Of a DNA stretch of 6,876 bases, positions 6,803 through 6,876 are shown piece after piece. The position numbers and the translations under genes are program-made. This stretch comes from an uncultured Roseburia sp. GTDB lineage: Bacteria > Bacillota > Clostridia > Lachnospirales > Lachnospiraceae. The notes under the pieces were generated by a model that was given only the letters and a program-made list of their open reading frames with translations, was not told the DNA's origin and did no database searches. The stretch spans positions 1 to 6,876 of the forward strand of contig CAMTDY010000158.1 of assembly GCA_947070915.1 (NCBI GenBank), read 5' to 3'. How positions within the stretch are numbered: position 1 is the stretch's first letter; each line of letters opens with the position of its first letter.

Positions 6803-6876
6803 CATATGATTAAAACGGGCTGGTCTACGCTTCCGCTCCGGTCCGTGCTAAACAAGCGCCACTGGCGCTTAGCACC
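6803..6876. repeat. Palindromic GC-rich segment, possible dispersed repeat, cut by the window edge
   Basis: The segment contains a double-nested hairpin. GTGCTAA (6845-6851) pairs with TTAGCAC (6869-6875), and inside it GCGCC (6856-6860) pairs with GGCGC (6864-6868) around ACT. Next to it is a C/G-rich stretch with CGCTTCCGCTCCGG (6829-6842). Composition changes sharply at about 6800 from AT-rich promoter DNA. On the minus strand it also reads as an open frame (…QWRLFSTDRSGS…) ending in TGA at 6803-6805, so a gene tail cannot be fully excluded. From general memory of clostridial genomes this resembles an intergenic palindromic repeat family. I could not verify that. No T-tract follows the hairpin in the minus direction, so it does not look like a terminator there. 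Confidence 0.45.

Noticed and set aside
6803..6876. tRNA gene or protein-coding tail at the right edge
   Set aside because: The palindromes do not fold into a cloverleaf and there is no CCA end or T-loop consensus. The open frame is only about 24 codons and is cut by the window edge, so a repeat is the more economical reading.

Overview
The window looks like chromosomal DNA of a low-to-moderate GC Firmicute, most likely a gut clostridium of the Lachnospiraceae type. This rests on strong AGGAGG ribosome-binding sites, a T-box leader upstream of an aminoacyl-tRNA synthetase gene, an isoleucyl-tRNA synthetase of the long 'type 2' form, and a clostridial-style glycogen phosphorylase. The family-level placement is inferred from sequence character, not from a database match. 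All supported genes lie on the minus strand, so the window is transcribed from right to left.

Right end (about 6876 to 6300): a GC-rich, strongly palindromic segment at the window edge resembles a dispersed repeat. Next comes an AT-rich promoter with a perfect TTGACA box, and then a roughly 430-nt leader. The leader holds an isoleucine-specific T-box riboswitch with an AUC specifier, a UGGU sequence that pairs with the tRNA acceptor end, and mutually exclusive antiterminator and terminator hairpins. Between the terminator and the ileS start is a second structured stretch of about 165 nt that the T-box does not explain. It has a duplicated 11-nt Shine-Dalgarno/start segment, a possible 38-codon ORF overlapping the ileS start, a hairpin over that ORF's GTG, and two perfect stems (8 and 9 bp) arranged as a possible H-type pseudoknot ending three bases before the ileS ribosome-binding site. 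This is the least explained part of the window.

Middle (6299 to 643): ileS (1052 aa) is followed after 44 nt, with no visible terminator, by glgP (817 aa, glycogen/alpha-glucan phosphorylase). The two probably share a transcript, which would put a glycogen-degrading enzyme at least partly under control of uncharged tRNA-Ile. A strong intrinsic terminator follows glgP.

Left end (642 to 1): an AT-rich region contains several short inverted repeats and a gene for an unrecognised 94-aa membrane protein. The base composition is clearly different from ileS and glgP, and an 11-bp inverted repeat flanks the small gene, so recent acquisition is possible but unproven.

No tRNA, rRNA, CRISPR array or transposase is visible. 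The long open frames on the plus strand are antisense shadows of ileS and glgP.
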